Below are positions 62,589-64,000 of a DNA stretch of 64,000 nucleotides, piece by piece. The notes under the pieces were generated by a model that had not been told where the DNA came from, did no database searches, and saw only the letters and a program-made list of their open reading frames with translations. Source of the DNA: Metopolophium dirhodum (Eukaryota > Arthropoda > Insecta > Hemiptera > Aphididae); contig NC_083562.1 of NCBI RefSeq assembly GCF_019925205.1, forward strand, positions 29,822,001 through 29,886,000. Direction: 5' to 3'. The stretch's first letter is position 1. Each line of letters begins with the position of its first letter. The position numbers were made by a program, and so were the translations under genes.

Positions 62589-62759
62589 ATGTACGCTAGA
62601 AGTAGAAAACTTATATATGATGGACTTGAAGAGTCGTTTGATTCAGAATCAGAATCAGAATTTGATGACGATAATATAGATCCCGATTTTGTTATTGAGA
62701 AACAGACACCAGAAGCATTATTTATTATTATAAAATTTAAGAATCAAGGGGATCATTAG
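62589..62759 (+). CDS. Acidic N-terminal fragment, possibly of a transposase
   Basis: ATG 62589 is chosen because it follows a GAGGAAGTTTAAT leader and starts the protein-like part: MYARSRKLIYDGLEESFDSE then SESEFDDDNIDPDFVIEKQ (56 residues). The acidic Ser/Asp/Glu-rich N-terminus is reminiscent of piggyBac-like and other DNA transposases, which begin this way, but no catalytic domain follows. The last ~12 residues are encoded by the first unit of a minisatellite, so the original C-terminal part was lost or replaced. Position inside the motif cluster supports a mobile-element origin. Confidence 0.35.
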   Translation: MYARSRKLIYDGLEESFDSESESEFDDDNIDPDFVIEKQTPEALFIIIKFKNQGDH

Positions 62760-63230
62760 TTTTGTTTTATATATTTTATTGTTTTGAATTATTATGTTGT
62801 TTAAGATTTCAAATTTGAATTATGAGTGATATTATTCATTATTATTATAAAATTTAAGAATTGAGGAGATCTTTAGTTTTGTTTTATATATTTTATTGTT
62901 TTAAATCATTATTTTGTTTAAGATTTCAAATTTGAATTATGAAAGATATTATTCATTATTATTATTATTATTATTATACAATTTAAGAATCAAGGGGATC
63001 ATTAGTTTTGTTTTATATATTTTATTGTTTTGAATTATGAGTGATATTATTCATTATTATTATAAAATTTAAGAATCGAGGAGATCATTAGTTTTGTTTT
63101 ATATATTTTATTATTTTGAATTATGAGTGATATTATTCATTATTATTATAAAATTTAAGAATCGAGGAGATCATTAGTTTTGTTTCAAATATTTTATTGT
63201 TTAACTATGACTGATAAAAAATCAAGTTAA
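62724..63230 (+). repeat. Minisatellite, five units of ~85-130 bp
   Basis: Units start near 62727, 62846, 62978, 63063 and 63148, each with AAATTTAAGAATC(A/G)A(G/-)G-like sequence and GATCATTAGTTTTGTTTTAT. The first two units carry an extra TTTAAGATTTCAAATTTGAA block missing from units 3 and 4. A worn partial sixth (AATCAAGTTAATTAATAGTTTTGTT) follows. Confidence 0.8.
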
Positions 63231-64000
63231 TTAATAGTTTTGTTATAAATATTTTTAATGTTTTGTATTATTTTATTTGTTGTAAGATGTTATGTAATGA
63301 TTGATAAAATCAAGCTGATAAATAAAATACCTATGTTACTAATATTTTTATTTTACTATCTTTTATCTAGTTCATATTATTATTTATTATGTAGGTAGTT
63401 AAATGTGTTTAAATTCTACTATGACTAATATTATTACCTATCTTTAAGGTACGATAGCCAGTTTTGATGTAAATTCAAATGAATAACAATTTAATTTTTC
63501 AGTTGACATAAAACTAAGTGGTTAAGGTAAAAATACTACTGAAGATTAAATAAAATTCATAAAGTAATATATTTTAACTATATATAACTAATATTATTAG
63601 TGGAAAAACTTATGACTTCTATACATTTACTAAGCTTATTTTAATATATTCATTTGTATATTTATCAGAGTTCAAACTGAAAACAATAAATCATTTTTGG
63701 AGTTATCTTGTTTATTGTCCAGAAATTATAACTATTTTTTTGTTTATTTTCGAAAACATGTACAGGCTTAGTTTTTTTTTCTTAAAACTCAAGTATGCTG
63801 TTTGATAGTATAAGAACATGATAGTTATTAACTTAGTTAAATAAAAAAAACTAATTCTTAGTAAGCTTTTTACATTATATATAAAAAAAAAAAAAGTATT
63901 TACTGACTCCGAGCAATAAACAAGATAACTCCAGGAAAAATTTCTTATTTGTGGCTAAAAGTGTAAAAAATATTCATGTAACAACTTCATTAAGGGCACC
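63231..64000. other. AT-rich end of window
   Basis: Apart from the two inverted motif copies (63699-63720 and 63911-63932) nothing is recognised. Confidence 0.45.

Larger units (their letters stand above)
62162..63932. mobile_element. Candidate element with six copies of an ACCAGACAGCTCC-type motif
   Basis: A ~20-bp motif recurs: forward at 62162-62180 (GCAATAACCAGACAGCTCC), 62318-62338 and 63911-63932; inverted at 62293-62311, 62339-62358 and 63699-63720. The two at 62318 and 62339 meet as a hairpin. The outer right pair (63699 and 63911) share CAATAAACAAGATAACTCC exactly as an inverted repeat. An acidic ORF and a minisatellite lie between. Clustering at both sides resembles subterminal transposase-binding repeats, but the exact ends and target duplication are not resolved. 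Confidence 0.4.

Overview
The window looks like repeat-rich, gene-poor nuclear DNA from an insect, most likely an aphid. It is strongly AT-rich on sight. It is saturated with short words of the TAGGTAC / TACCTA type, and it carries an abundant repeat whose ends read GATTCTGAGCGAAG. The host call is inference from general knowledge of aphid genomes and was not searched. I found no complete host gene, no convincing tRNA or rRNA gene, no reverse transcriptase and no intact transposase.

Layout. 0.6-2.5 kb: a hAT element with an 8-bp target duplication, carrying a broken ZMYM1-like transposase on the minus strand and a second, nested MITE. 5.3-7.1 kb: two tandem copies of a ~0.9 kb dispersed repeat. 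7.4-8.3 kb: decayed coding sequence of unknown family. 12-19 kb: termini of hAT-like elements, a possible Helitron end and a fold-back element with a smaller MITE inside it. 20.6-28.1 kb: four copies of a palindromic repeat (family 1) and a large inverted duplication with ~0.9 kb arms. 31.5 kb: a SINE-like insertion with an 8-bp target duplication and A-rich tail. 32-39 kb: fragments of related TATA-inserted repeats, one exon-like segment with a splice donor (36.8 kb) and a direct repeat. 44.5-45.6 kb: a second hAT relic, itself carrying a 149-bp MITE. 45.9-60.2 kb: more family 1 copies, three MITEs with recognisable ends, and a few short GC-richer, exon-like stretches. 60.9-64 kb: two zones of recurring short inverted motifs, an acidic ORF fragment and a five-unit minisatellite.

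The main biological signal is a community of non-autonomous DNA transposons. Four fold-back families share a terminal C(A/C)GGGTGATTC-like signature, and nearly every readable end abuts TATA, so they were probably moved by one transposase lineage. None of the transposase relics in the window can be linked to them. Their long inverted arms could give hairpin transcripts. The two hAT relics, by contrast, have 8-bp duplications and a recognisable C-terminal dimerisation domain.
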